DNA of 64,000 nt from Clavulina sp. PMI_390. Lineage: Eukaryota > Basidiomycota > Agaricomycetes > Cantharellales > Hydnaceae. Below, piece after piece: positions 1-10,690 of the stretch. The DNA lies in assembly GCA_015039315.1 (NCBI GenBank), contig WIDE01000106.1:1-64000 (forward strand). The letters run 5' to 3'. Each line of letters starts with the position of its first letter. Within the stretch, counting starts at the first letter, position 1. The translations under genes were made by a program, and so were the position numbers. The notes under the pieces were generated by a model that had not been told where the DNA came from, did no database searches, and saw only the letters and a list, made by a program, of their open reading frames with translations.

Positions 1-109
1 GAATTAGGTGCACATTGTACACTACAGAAGTGCATACAGGGGTAGGGTATGAAGGGTGATACAGTGTGAATAATGAAGCGAAAGCCCAAGCCCAAGATCG
101 ATGTGAGGT

Positions 110-811
<702 letters not shown>

Positions 812-1345
812 GATATATGAGATGAGATAAGAGAGGTGAAGAGGTTAGGGGATGTGTAGGGTCAAGGTAGAGGGCAGGAGGGGAAACTTGAGTAGTCGCA
901 TCGTCTTCTGCCAGCTTATATAGTCGGCGGAGTCACGAGGCTGATGTAATCATGTGCTGTGGCCAAACAGCACCACAGCAACGCATGAACCAAAACAAAC
1001 AAATCTCGATAAGCTGACTCGTTCGGAATTAGATAATATAATCTAATTCCCGCTCGTTACCTTCACACTGATTGGGTCTAAGGAGCGCAGGACAAGCCTG
1101 CAACGCCCTAAAGCGCGGGTGTAAGTCAACTTGGCTATGACACCCATCTTCACACCTCATAGCAAAGTGGCAAAGCCGCGCGCTATCACCCAATCCTGCT
1201 GTAATTGAAAACAAAGTAATGAGCTGCAAGAATATTGTATTGCACAGAACAGAACTGAGCCAAAAACAGTACAGGCAACTAAGACTACAGACGCGCAGAT
1301 ACACAGATGAACGGATAAATGAAAACAAATAAGGGGGACAAAACA
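812..1345. other. H2A upstream region and left edge of the DIRS element
   Basis: No gene is seen here. The proximal part is the H2A promoter. At 1025-1051 an 11-bp perfect inverted repeat (GGAATTAGAT arms) encloses a short AT loop. From about 1070 to 1345 the sequence is probably the 3' non-coding end of the DIRS element that follows. I could not locate that element's terminal repeat exactly. Confidence 0.4.
915..922 (-). promoter_or_regulatory. TATA box of the H2A gene
   Basis: The minus strand reads TATATAAG about 105 bp upstream of the H2A start codon, in a GC-rich surround. Position and sequence suit a strongly expressed histone gene. The assignment is inferred from motif and spacing only. 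Confidence 0.5.
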
Positions 1346-2957
1346 TCAAAAAAGCACTGAAGCACGTGAGAGCTTGGCTTTATTATATTCCATTTCGAGG
1401 ATTTCAGGGTGGTGACGGATATAGAGCAGCCATGCATCGGAACTCCACCTCCCCTGAACCTTGACTGCGTCATGAGAGACACCCAATTTCAGGAGCTCCG
1501 TCGTTCCCCCTATTCTGAACGAGTGACCGGAGCATTTGCCCAAACCGCAGGCAGACCACACCTCGTTGCAGCGAGCCAACAAAGAATTACGCGTGAGGGA
1601 AGAGAAACCCACGGCTTCATCCGATGCGAAGGCAAACAAAGGGGCCCAGTCGGGTAGTTCTGCAGAAAAGGCAAGATGCCACGTAAGTGCCTTGGTCGCG
1701 GAGATGTCAAAGTCAATAGGAGACCAGTCTGAGACGTGGAAGGAAGCTCCGGCAGCCTTTGATGTCTTGGTCCACTGTTACCGGACTCGGTAATATTTTC
1801 GTAAGGCGGCCGCGGGAGCGGGCGCAGGTCGTAAGGGCAGGAAGGGGAAGTCGTTGGCGAGGTCGTAAACAGTCGTAGATGATGTTCGATGGTAGTCGAC
1901 GTCGAATTTCGGCGTCGGCTGTGTCTAACTCCCGCTTCCGGTTATAGGACTTGCACCTGTTGGTACGTTATGTTAGACGAAAGCTTTAGCGTTTATTCAG
2001 ACGGCAGGCTAGCAGGGGACAAAATGGTAGAAAAGAGTATATCCCGAGCCAAATAGAATTATACAGTATATATAGTGCCGACTACAATTTTCTAGCCGGT
2101 AACATCCATGGCAGGTGAAAGGAGATGAAGGCTGGGTGAAATTCGTCAGACGTGGGGGGGCCAAATACCATTTGACAGTTGCGCCTCACGCGGTGATCGG
2201 GTTCGCGATCGGGTACAGGGCATACTAGTTCACCGAGGCGAGCGGTGCCCCAGAAGGCTGTACACGCGCAAGCAAAGATTGCTATGTCACGCGCATCTGA
2301 TTGAAGGTTAAGGTGGGTACGAAGAGCTGCTAAGTGTCTGACAGTGATTGGGGGTCATGGCGGTCTGAATGACGAGGGAGGTGCAGTTGAAGCCGTCGCT
2401 CGGCGAAGATATGACAGGATGAGATCATCACCTGCCCAAGGGACGTCTTGGATGATGTGCCACGCTCTAAGTCCCGCCAACACATTGGAAGACTTGGAAG
2501 CGCCTTCGACCCCCACTTTACTGGCCAAGAACATTCGCAGATCATCGCGAGCAATAGGTAGGCGACGATTCTCGGGCAAGGTCATACGATCGCACCACTG
2601 AATCCAGTCAATAAGAGCTCCACCATATAGAACTCGTGTGCCGTCTGCGAGAGAGGCTACTAGTGCATTATCATAAGTCAGGAGTTGTGGAATGGAAAAC
2701 TTGGAAGCTAGCAGGCGGCGACGGGAAATAGAATCAGGGGAAACCCAGAAGAAGATACGCTCAGAGGCTGGGACGTTTGGACGAAATGGATGAGGCACAA
2801 AACGCGGGGCGAAGCGTTTAGGAGCACGACCTGGTTTCTGCAACAACGCAAGGCGCGGGAAGAGTGACCACGGAACGACGGGCTCGGTGGGCTCTACAAG
2901 CGGAGCTGCAACGTCGCCACACGGCGGCGTGGGGCGGGTGAAGGGACGTTTAAACAT
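1346..2957 (-). pseudogene. DIRS tyrosine recombinase ORF, broken by a solo LTR and a stop codon
   Basis: This would join linear or circular retrotransposon DNA to the chromosome by site-specific recombination. The start ATG (2957-2955) overlaps the RT stop (2952-2950). An N-terminal SAM-like core-binding region ends with LRAWHIIQDVPWAGDD. Frame continues through a TGA at 2354-2352 into AFWGTARLGELV, which carries catalytic Arg I. The ORF is then split by the solo LTR between HLPW and TKTS. The remainder has the HxxR box (GHSFRIGGT), GRWSSDA and the nucleophile Tyr in LLYIR, so R-H-R-Y residues are all visible. The TGA could come from a CGA codon by C-to-T change. Recombinase identity is secure; function is lost. 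Confidence 0.88.
1776..2104 (-). mobile_element. Solo LTR (329 bp) inserted in the DIRS recombinase ORF
   Basis: The insertion begins TGTTACCGG and ends CCGGTAACA, the TG..CA inverted ends of LTR retrotransposons. It is flanked by 5-bp direct repeats TCCAC (1771-1775) and TCCAT (2105-2109), one mismatch apart. On the minus strand it has a TATATATA-like box near 2070 and GAATAAA near 1990, in promoter-then-polyA order, which gives its orientation. No internal region or second LTR is present, so it is a solo LTR left by LTR-LTR recombination. Without it the host ORF reads HLPWTKT, the conserved motif of DIRS recombinases. Gypsy or Copia parentage cannot be told from the LTR alone. Confidence 0.85.
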
Positions 2958-4083
2958 CACACAGGAAGGGAGAAAGGGCAGCTGGGATATCCCAGCCTAA
3001 TGGAAGTCTTGAACCATTGACGAGACCCCGTCCGCGCGACGGGCCATCGGCAAGGTTTTCTTCGGAAACGACGTACTGTGGCAGGATATCGAGTGAAGCT
3101 TTCATCAGAGCAGACGCGGTACGGCGGATGCACTCATTCGTTGGTCGAGATACGCCTCGACCTTTGTTGTATTGGCCAATTGCGCCTTGATTATCAGAGT
3201 GGATCAAAAGGGTGACGTGAGAGTAGCCAGCCCATATCAAGTGGTAGGTGGCCAGTTCGAGGGCCACACTCTCTGCCCACCCAATGTCCCGACCGTCTGC
3301 CTGCCACCCATCAACAAGTCTCCAAGCCCGCCATTGCCTGTCAATCACAATTGCGATACCCCAGTCAGTGGAGGCATCTACCCACGCGAGGGGGTCAACG
3401 AGGGCGGAAGGCGCAAGGGAGCGAGTAGCGTTAGGGATTGACAAAAGATCATGCCAGACACGCATGTTGTCTAAAGAGACGCTAGACGGCTTCATGCGCA
3501 CGAATGGAGCAGCACGCTCGCCGCGACGCGCAGCAACGCGCTCAAGCGATGAGAGGAAAAGACGAGTGTTGGGGAGAAACGAGCGACCAATCTTGTGAAT
3601 GTTGCAGACATGCGCCAGAGTCCCAAGAAGTGACTCTGTTTCTTTGATGGTAACACCGCGACCTTCGGCGTCCTTGATCCACAGAGAAGCGCGCTTGATA
3701 TACTTTTCGCGTTTGGTTTCGGGGAGACGAACAGTTTTGTGCACAAAATCCCACACAAAACCAATATATGTGACCTCCGAAGCGAAGTCGTCAAGCTTTT
3801 CGAGTGAGATTGGCCATCCGAGCACATCAAGCCAGTAAAGGATATCGGGGAGATGAACACCAAAACGATGGTTTGCGGCTGGCTCCCGAATGGGTACGAT
3901 ATCATCAACCCACTTGGCCCAAAAAGTGACAGCTAGAAAGCAAGAGAGGATGTCGATTGTGGCATCAAGAGCAAGGCCCAGGTTTCCGCCCGAAGACCGT
4001 AAGCCAAAGGGATGGCAACGGTCAATGAAGAACTCCGTTTCGCCAGACGAGGCGTGCGGGAGGCTGACAACGAGATGACCAAG

Positions 4084-5890
4084 CACTACTAGCTGTACCT
4101 CCCGTTAACCAAATTACTGGTAAGACGTGCAAAAAATTGTAACGCAGACGTGCAGACCTGTAGGTTACCTGCCGTCAAAAGACCAGCATCAATATAATCT
4201 GGCTCGGCATCACCCTGCAGCACCTCAGCACCGGCACCCGGCTATTGCGTTCTGCTTCTCGATCGCGGCCGGGGCCATTGCCGCCGTTGCTCCCTAGGCC
4301 CCGCTCGTTGCACGCACGCCCGCCCGCCGCCGCCGCTCCTCACGATCCACCCGCTCCTTCCGCCACCGCCCTTGCCCCCGTTGTCGTCGTCGTCCGCTGG
4401 CGCTTATTTTTTGCGATTTTTTTTTTTGCGCTGCTTGCTGCTTAGCTCCAATCATGTAATATATCATAGAGAATATATATATTTTCTACCTAATATTGTA
4501 TTTACATGCATGGTAGAGAATAAAAACCGGTTCGGGCGCATGCTGCCAAATATTGGCTTGCTCGCGCCCGCGCCTATGCGCTCATCTGTCGTCGGGTGCA
4601 GTCAGGAACGGAGGGGAGGGGAGAGGGGATGTGGGCAACCTAGAAAGAAGAGAAAAAACGCGTTAAAACACGTCACGATGGTGGCTGGACGCACCTTTGC
4701 AGCTGGGGTGGCAGCGCACAATGATGGCGCTCCTTGCCAGCTCGGGGCACGCTGGCGCCATTAGACGGCCAGCAAGAGGGTGGGAGGGGAGGAGGAGGTC
4801 GGGTTCGTGGGGTTGGATGTATCCCGGGGCGCTCTCCATGCGTTTGGCGCATTTGGGGGTCGGCGGTTTTTGAGCACGTGTGTTGCCAGCGAAAAAGATC
4901 CAGAACGACGCCGCAACGCCAGAGGGCGTTGCGCGTGTCGTTGTGGCAATGGAGGAGGTGGTGACGAATGGGGACCTGGTGCTCGATTGAGCAGCAGGGG
5001 CGTAGGGCGGTCGTTCGAGGCTATAGGGTGGCGGGCATGTTGACAGGGGTCGTTGACGGTGCGCAAAGCAGAGAACAGCGCAGTGGCGCCAGGGGGCGTC
5101 GCGTGCGTCGTCACAGTGGTGGAGGAGGAGGTGGTGGATGGGTCTGGGGTACTCGATGGGGCAGCAGGGGCGTGGGGTGGTCGTTCGAGGCTGTTGGGTG
5201 GCGGGCGTGTTGAAGGTGGTCGTGGAGGGCGCATAGAGTAGATAACAGCAACACAGCGCCGGAAGCGACTGCGCGTGCTGCTGTGATGGTGGAGGGGGTG
5301 GTACTGAGCGGGATCGTGGTTGTATAATAGGCGGCGGGGGCATTGTGCGCTAGTTTGAGGCGCTCGGGGGGTTGTGGGTATTGGGCGCCGTTGGGGTCAA
5401 CAAAAAATGAGCACAGAGACGCCGCAACGCCAGATGGCGTCGCGCGCGTCACGTTGGTGGAGGAGTAGGTGGTGGTGGGCGGTTCGGTGGTGGTAGATTC
5501 GGTAGTTGAGGTCCTCTGCACTCGTTCGAGGCAGTCGGGGGTTGTAGGCAGTTGGCGTCGTCAAAGAAAACGAGACACAGTGACGGCGCAACGCCGGAAG
5601 GCGTCGCACGCGTCGTGTAGTGGTGGAGGGGGAGGCGTTGGGCGAGGCAGTAGTGGTCGAAAGACGGCAGAGGCGTCGCAGGCTCGTCTGAGGTGGTCGT
5701 GGGGATTATGGTGTTGGGCGTCATCGTGGTCGACGAAAAGGAAACACAGCGACGCCACAACGCAAAAATGCGTCGCGCACGTCGCTATAGTGGTTTGGAA
5801 GTGGTTGCTGGGCAGGGCGATTGTCGTAGATTACATGGTTGGGGCGTCATGCACTCGTTTGAGGCGGTCGTGGGCGGCGGGCGTCGTTGA
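4084..5890 (+). repeat. Left inverted arm of the foldback-like element
   Basis: The outer ~600 bp is non-tandem and matches the right arm in inverted orientation. From about 4.9 kb there are about six G-rich units spaced ~165-172 bp. Their cores resemble CGCCGCAACGCCAGAGGGCGT, near 4913, 5085, 5255, 5425, 5590 and 5757. Each core is itself near-palindromic (GCAACGCC/GGCGTTGC). Long apparent reading frames across this arm are by-products of the repeat composition. Confidence 0.8.
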
Positions 5891-7899
5891 TATCACGTCT
5901 AGCAAAGAACTTACCGGTCAGTTCCACTTCAAAGCATGAAAAGATATCTAATTACTCACTTCTGTGCCCCGCATATCCTATTTACGCGTTTACGGTGTTC
6001 GCCCTACAGCCTGTAGACGTGATACCCACCGTCAACGTCGCTTGCGCGGTCGTGCGGTGGGTATGGGCAGGCGGCAGCAGCAGGAGAATATCTTTTTAAG
6101 TCGTTTGGTACGAGCTGTAATAGATGTAATAACGCTGTTGACAGTTTTGTTGCGGGTCCCAGACCCTAGACGTGTTGAGTTGGTGGGTTCAAGCCCAAAG
6201 TCATGCTCCGGGCCAACACCTGACAACAACGAAAAAAAAATGATTGTGAATAATTTCATACATGAATATACTAATGGAAAGAGGATGGTAAATAGAGTTG
6301 TTCGACGAAAACACGAGCAAAAACGGATGGGAAACGGGCGAGAAACAAGCTCGGGGATACCCGCCTCGACCGCGACACGAGGCCCATTGATCACATCTAT
6401 AACACGCGTTTCTCGAGGTTCTAAATGTGTCAAAGGCCCCTAAAGTATCATTTGGACTCTTTTTTGTAATAATAATTGTAGTATTGCGTCTCAGAATAGA
6501 AATAGCAGACGGCGCATCTCGCCAGGTTCATCCCACAAAGATTATTAATTTCCTAACGTCGCTATGCTGTTTTTACGCTCTTAAGTAAATCTAGATCCCA
6601 TTTTAAGACCAATCGACGATTATAAAGTATCATTTTTATCCAAATTCACTGTGCCTTTGGCGACCTCCGCCGGCACTACCCTCCCTGATTATTTTTCTAG
6701 CGGGTGTCGTATAGGAGATCGAAGCACATAAAATGCTTCGACCGACTTCATTTATCATTCTAGGCATTGTTCGCCGTCAATCGGTTCACTAGAAGGTATT
6801 GTTCTTCTCATACCCTGGCACAGCTCAGAGCCCCACCCGTAGTTTACATACTTCCTGGCATCTGGAACCAGATTTTTTTTGCTCAAGGAGGGACCTCAGT
6901 ATCGTAAAATAATATAATTAATGTAATCACGATGATAGGATTACTCATTCCTCTAATATATTTTTCGTGATTGCATGAAAGCGACTATAGTTGAGCAGCA
7001 CAAAGAGAAGTTAAGACACTTCCCATCCTTTTTGAGTTATGAAAATTTACTAGTCATATATACTCATATATTCGACTTCTATGATACATTTATGCTATCT
7101 ATATCTGTATTCTATGTGCTCAAATGGTCGGAGGGTGTATATTTGAGCACGCACGAGCGTAATGCAAGCCCTTCCGGCAATGCTGGAGCTTTTGAGTCAT
7201 CTGGGATAGCATTATGAGATATATAATAGCTCTTCAATAACGTTTAAACGATAGGAATATTATGTTTGACCACTGAAGTGAGGTTCCATTCAGTCATGAT
7301 GAGGCGGGGGTGCTAGTATCATATTCAATTTGCATATTGTAAGTAGCGGAAGTGACTCAAAAGACTCTAGGAGTAGATCGACGATCCTCCAGCGTCGTCG
7401 ATCTTGCTGCAGAGCACTATTATGAGTAGAAAGGGGGGTGCCACTTTGCCAGCGCATCGCTACCCCGCACTCTGTTACTCAACGTCCAGACCACCTCAAG
7501 CTACGAAACTTCGTCGAACGTCTTTTTATACTAATGTGAGTACTCCTTCCAAGTTTGGAGTATTTCCGACAACTTTCAGATTTCTGGTCCCCGTTGATGT
7601 GTTTCCCACGGTTCGCGCAGAGCCCTGACCCACCTCCTACCACCCACTCTCTCTCGCTCTCCCCACCATGGCTCTCGAAATCACTAACAAACCCCTTTTA
7701 TTATGTTTTTAGGACGCAGTATATCCTTTTTTTTCTCCTCCACGCCCTCCTATACCCGCCAAACAACCGCGCAACGACGCGATGTTGACGGCGGGTATTA
7801 CCTGTAGGAGTCGTGCAGGATGTGCCGGAAGCGCGTAGGAGGAGTTGAAGGGGGGACAGGTAAGTATCTATATTTCACAATACTTTGTTATTTACTGAA
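5891..7899. other. AT-rich centre of the foldback-like element, no gene seen
   Basis: This is the single-copy interior between the arms. Open frames are short (under about 160 codons), lack domain-like sequence and are broken by many stops. I see no DDE triad, zinc finger or helicase motif. It may be the remains of a transposase gene or captured sequence; nothing decides between these. Confidence 0.6.
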
Positions 7900-9691
7900 A
7901 TATAGGTTTTATGTGCTCGGTACGCCATCCCCAACCCCCATCACGTCGAATGAGCCCAAAGCGCTCCAACCACCTCCTCGACAACCACCGCACCACCCGT
8001 TACCACCTCCCACACCACTACAGCGACGCACACGACGTCATATTGCGTTGCGTCGCTGTGCTCGCTTCTCATCAACCACGACAACGGCATGCGCCCCCAG
8101 CCCCCACGACCAACTCGAACAAGCGCAGGACGACCCTGCTGCCTCTTTGACCACCGGCTTCCATCCATAACCACCCCATCCACCACGCAGGCGATGCGCG
8201 CGACGCCCTCTGGCGTTGCGGCGTCGCTGTGCTTCATTTTCGGGGATGACAACGACACCCAGCGCCCACCACACCATGATCGCCTCAACCGCATGCACGA
8301 AGCCACAAGCACCGAATATACGACCACGACCCTGCCCAATAGCACGTCCCACACCACCATAGCGACGCGTGTAACGCCCTGTAGCGTTGCGGCGTCGCTA
8401 TGCTCCATCTTCGGCAATCGCAACAACGGCCAATACCCAGCCTCCCCCGATCACTCGAACGCATGCCAAATGCGCTAATGACCCAAGATACCACCACCAA
8501 ACCGCCCACCACTGCCTCCTCCACCACCAAAGTGACGCGCGCGACGCCATCTGGCGTTGTGGCGTCACTGTGCTCATTTTTTTGTTGACCCCAACTGCGC
8601 CCAACGCCCACGACCCCCAGACGCCTCGAACGAGCGCACAATGCCCCCGCCGCCTATTCTACGACCACGACCCCACCCTCCACCATCTTCCCCACCACCA
8701 TGACGACGCACGCGACGCCTGCTGGCGCCGCGGCGTCATTATCTCCTTTGCGCACCATCCACGACAACTGTCAACACGTCCGCCACCCGACAGCCTCGAA
8801 TGACTGCCCCACGCCCCCTCTGCTCAATCGAGCTCCCCGACCCCATCCGCCATCATCTCCCCCACCACCATGACAACGCACGTGACGCCCTCTGGCGCCG
8901 CGGCGATGTTCTCTGCTTTGCGCACCACCGACAACCACTGTCAACACGCCCGCCACCCGACTGCCTCGAACAACCACCCCACGTCCCTGCTGCTCGGTCG
9001 AGCACCAGAGCCCCACCCAACATCACCTCCCCCACTACCACAACGACGCGCGTGACGCCCTCCGGCGTTGCGGCGTAGTTCTGGATTTTTTTTGCCGGTC
9101 GCAGACGCACCCTGACTACCAAGGTGCGTCGAGCCGCCGTTGTGATGCGCTTTGATGCTTTTCTCTCCTCTTTCTAGCTCTTTCATATCCCCTGCCCCCT
9201 AGTCTCCATTCCCAACCCCACCCAACAATGGATGAGCGCGGAGGCGCGGGTGCGAGCCAGCCAATATTTGGCGGCACGCGCCCAAACCGGTTTTTTTCTG
9301 TACTGTGCATGTAAAGTATGACATTAGGTAGAAAAAATACATATTTTCTATGATATATTACATGATTGGAGCTAAGCAGCAAGCAGCGCAAAAAAAAAAA
9401 ATCGCAAAAAATAAGCGCCAGCGGACGACGACGACGACAGGGGCAAGGGCGGTGGCGGAAGGAGCGGGTGGATCGTGAGGAGCGGCGGCGGCGGGCGGGC
9501 AGGCGTGCAACGAGCGGGGCCTAGGGAGCAACGGCGGCAATGGCCCCGGCCGCGATCGAGAAGCAGAACGCAATACCCGGTGCCCGGTGCCGGGGCCAAC
9601 CCATATGATATCGTGCACGTCTCCACGTCTGCGTTACAATTTTTTGCACGTCTAAGCAGCAGTACGTTAACGTAAAGTACAGCATCGGCTG
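7900..9691 (-). repeat. Right inverted arm of the foldback-like element
   Basis: This is the inverted counterpart of the left arm. About seven units are spaced ~168-173 bp, with cores such as GACGCCCTCTGGCGTTGCGG near 8045, 8205, 8375, 8545, 8715, 8888 and 9055. They are followed by the outer AT-rich tract (about 9290-9410) and a CGACGACGACG stretch. Unit sequences differ at many sites, so the arms are old or were not recently homogenised. No supported gene. Confidence 0.8.
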
Positions 9692-9782
9692 GACCAAGGT
9701 GATCAAAGCAGGTGGGAATGCATCGATAAGCGGATTTAATGTCAATGTGTGCAGCCTGCGCTCCCAATGAAGCGTGAGCAAC

Positions 9783-10254
9783 CTGAACAGAAAGAATTGG
9801 TCAACGGGACTGCAAGCGTTGCCCAGTACGAACGACATGCGAGATGAACGGGTTGAAACGACCAACAACCGCAGCAGAATAGCATTGGTTGCAAACAGCC
9901 AATTGACAGGGGGGTATCGGTTGCAAGCAACCACCCAGCGGAAACGGTATAGGTCGCAAACGACCACCCAGCGAGATGGGCATCGGTCACGAATGACCAC
10001 CCAGTGGTATAGGCCGCAAACGACCACCCGGCGAAAGGGTATTGGCCATGATGACCACCCAACAAAAATGGTATAGGCCGCAAGCGACCACCCGGCGAAA
10101 GGGTATTGGTCGCGACGACCACCCAACGGAAATGGTATTGGCCAAAATGACCACCCAGCGAGAGGATGCCATAAATGGCCACCCGTGAAGGAGAAATACA
10201 CACGGGAGCAAGGTGCCCGCACAAGCAGCTGGAGAGAAAAGAAAAGACACGTAC
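9783..10254 (-). other. Apparent spliceosomal intron (472 bp) in the DIRS RT gene
   Basis: On the minus strand the donor is CAG|GTACGT at 10254 and the acceptor is CTGTTCAG|GT at 9783. Joining the flanks keeps the RT frame (TTC CAG GTT GCT). The interior has stops in the RT frame and consists almost wholly of a hairpin minisatellite. Introns have been reported in DIRS1-like elements, so this is plausible. The alternative is a minisatellite expansion or insertion that happens to carry splice-like ends. Confidence 0.65.
9851..10179. repeat. Minisatellite of about 11 units (~32 bp), each a small hairpin with covarying stem
   Basis: Units are spaced 27-36 bp apart, mostly 32-33. Each contains a short stem-loop: GGTTGCAAGCAACC (9919), GGTCGCAAACGACC (9952), GGTCACGAATGACC (9985), GGCCATGATGACC (10044), GGTCGCGACGACC (10108), GCCATAAATGGC (10168). 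Stem bases change in pairs between units, so pairing is mostly kept while sequence drifts. The ~32-bp period is not a multiple of three, which argues against a protein repeat. Confidence 0.85.
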
Positions 10255-10690
10255 CTGGAAAGCAAATTCATCAAAGTCTACCCAACGGGTTGGGCGATCG
10301 GCCGGGATATACCCGTTCACGGACGAGTTGGCGGATCCACGATAGGACAAGTCACGGATGACGCGGAAGGAACCTGGCTTGTCGGACTTTGGAACAATCC
10401 CCATTGGGGAGGTACGAAAATGTCCCTGCAGTAGAATTTGGGTTTTCTCTACCGAGAGAGGACCCACCATCCGACCAAGTCGAACCTCGTTCAAAATGTC
10501 TTTGCGGATGACAGCGATGTCGTCTGGAGCGGCGGCGTGATTTTGCTGAATGAGAGTGTTGGGAATGAATGGCATGGGCCCAACAGGGAACCCAAAGGTT
10601 ATGAAATCAACGAGTGTGGGGTATTTGTCAAAGAGACCATGCTGGAGGAGCAAGGAACGGAATGCGAGAGGTTTCAGAGGAGTAATTGGT

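Larger units (their letters stand above)
4084..9691. mobile_element. Foldback-like transposon (5,608 bp) with long repetitive inverted arms
   Basis: The element is flanked by perfect 7-bp direct repeats GACCAAG (4077-4083 and 9692-9698). Its arms are inverted copies. The outer parts share GCTGTAC...CGTTAAC, then AGACGTGCAAAAAATTGTAAC, a C/G-rich stretch and an AT-rich tract with an A/T homopolymer (about 4090-4680 against 9120-9685). Further in, both arms turn into tandem ~170-bp units. The centre (about 5.9-7.9 kb) is AT-rich and encodes no recognisable transposase. Long inverted repeats made of internal tandem repeats are the hallmark of foldback (FB-type) elements. It must be non-autonomous. 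Removal with one GACCAAG copy restores the DIRS RT frame exactly, which confirms the ends. The 7-bp duplication does not fit the 9 bp of Drosophila FB, so the superfamily is open. Confidence 0.85.

Noticed and set aside
2330..2601. Plus-strand frame over the DIRS recombinase
   Set aside because: Shadow of the minus-strand recombinase ORF.
4663..5939. Several long Pro/Thr/Gly-rich frames on both strands in the left arm
   Set aside because: They are products of the tandem G-rich repeat; the same occurs mirrored in the right arm, with no start, domain or splice support.
6150..6230. tRNA-like GGTTCAAGCCC box, possible SINE
   Set aside because: No matching A box or cloverleaf could be built around it.
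7941..9122. Long frames with Val/Trp/Gly-rich sequence in the right arm
   Set aside because: Mirror-image repeat artefacts of the foldback-like element.
9521..10222. Frame with repeated GWSFAAYT-like peptides suggesting a repeat protein
   Set aside because: The DNA period (~32 bp) is not a multiple of three, so the peptide repeat does not stay in frame; the array lies in an apparent intron.
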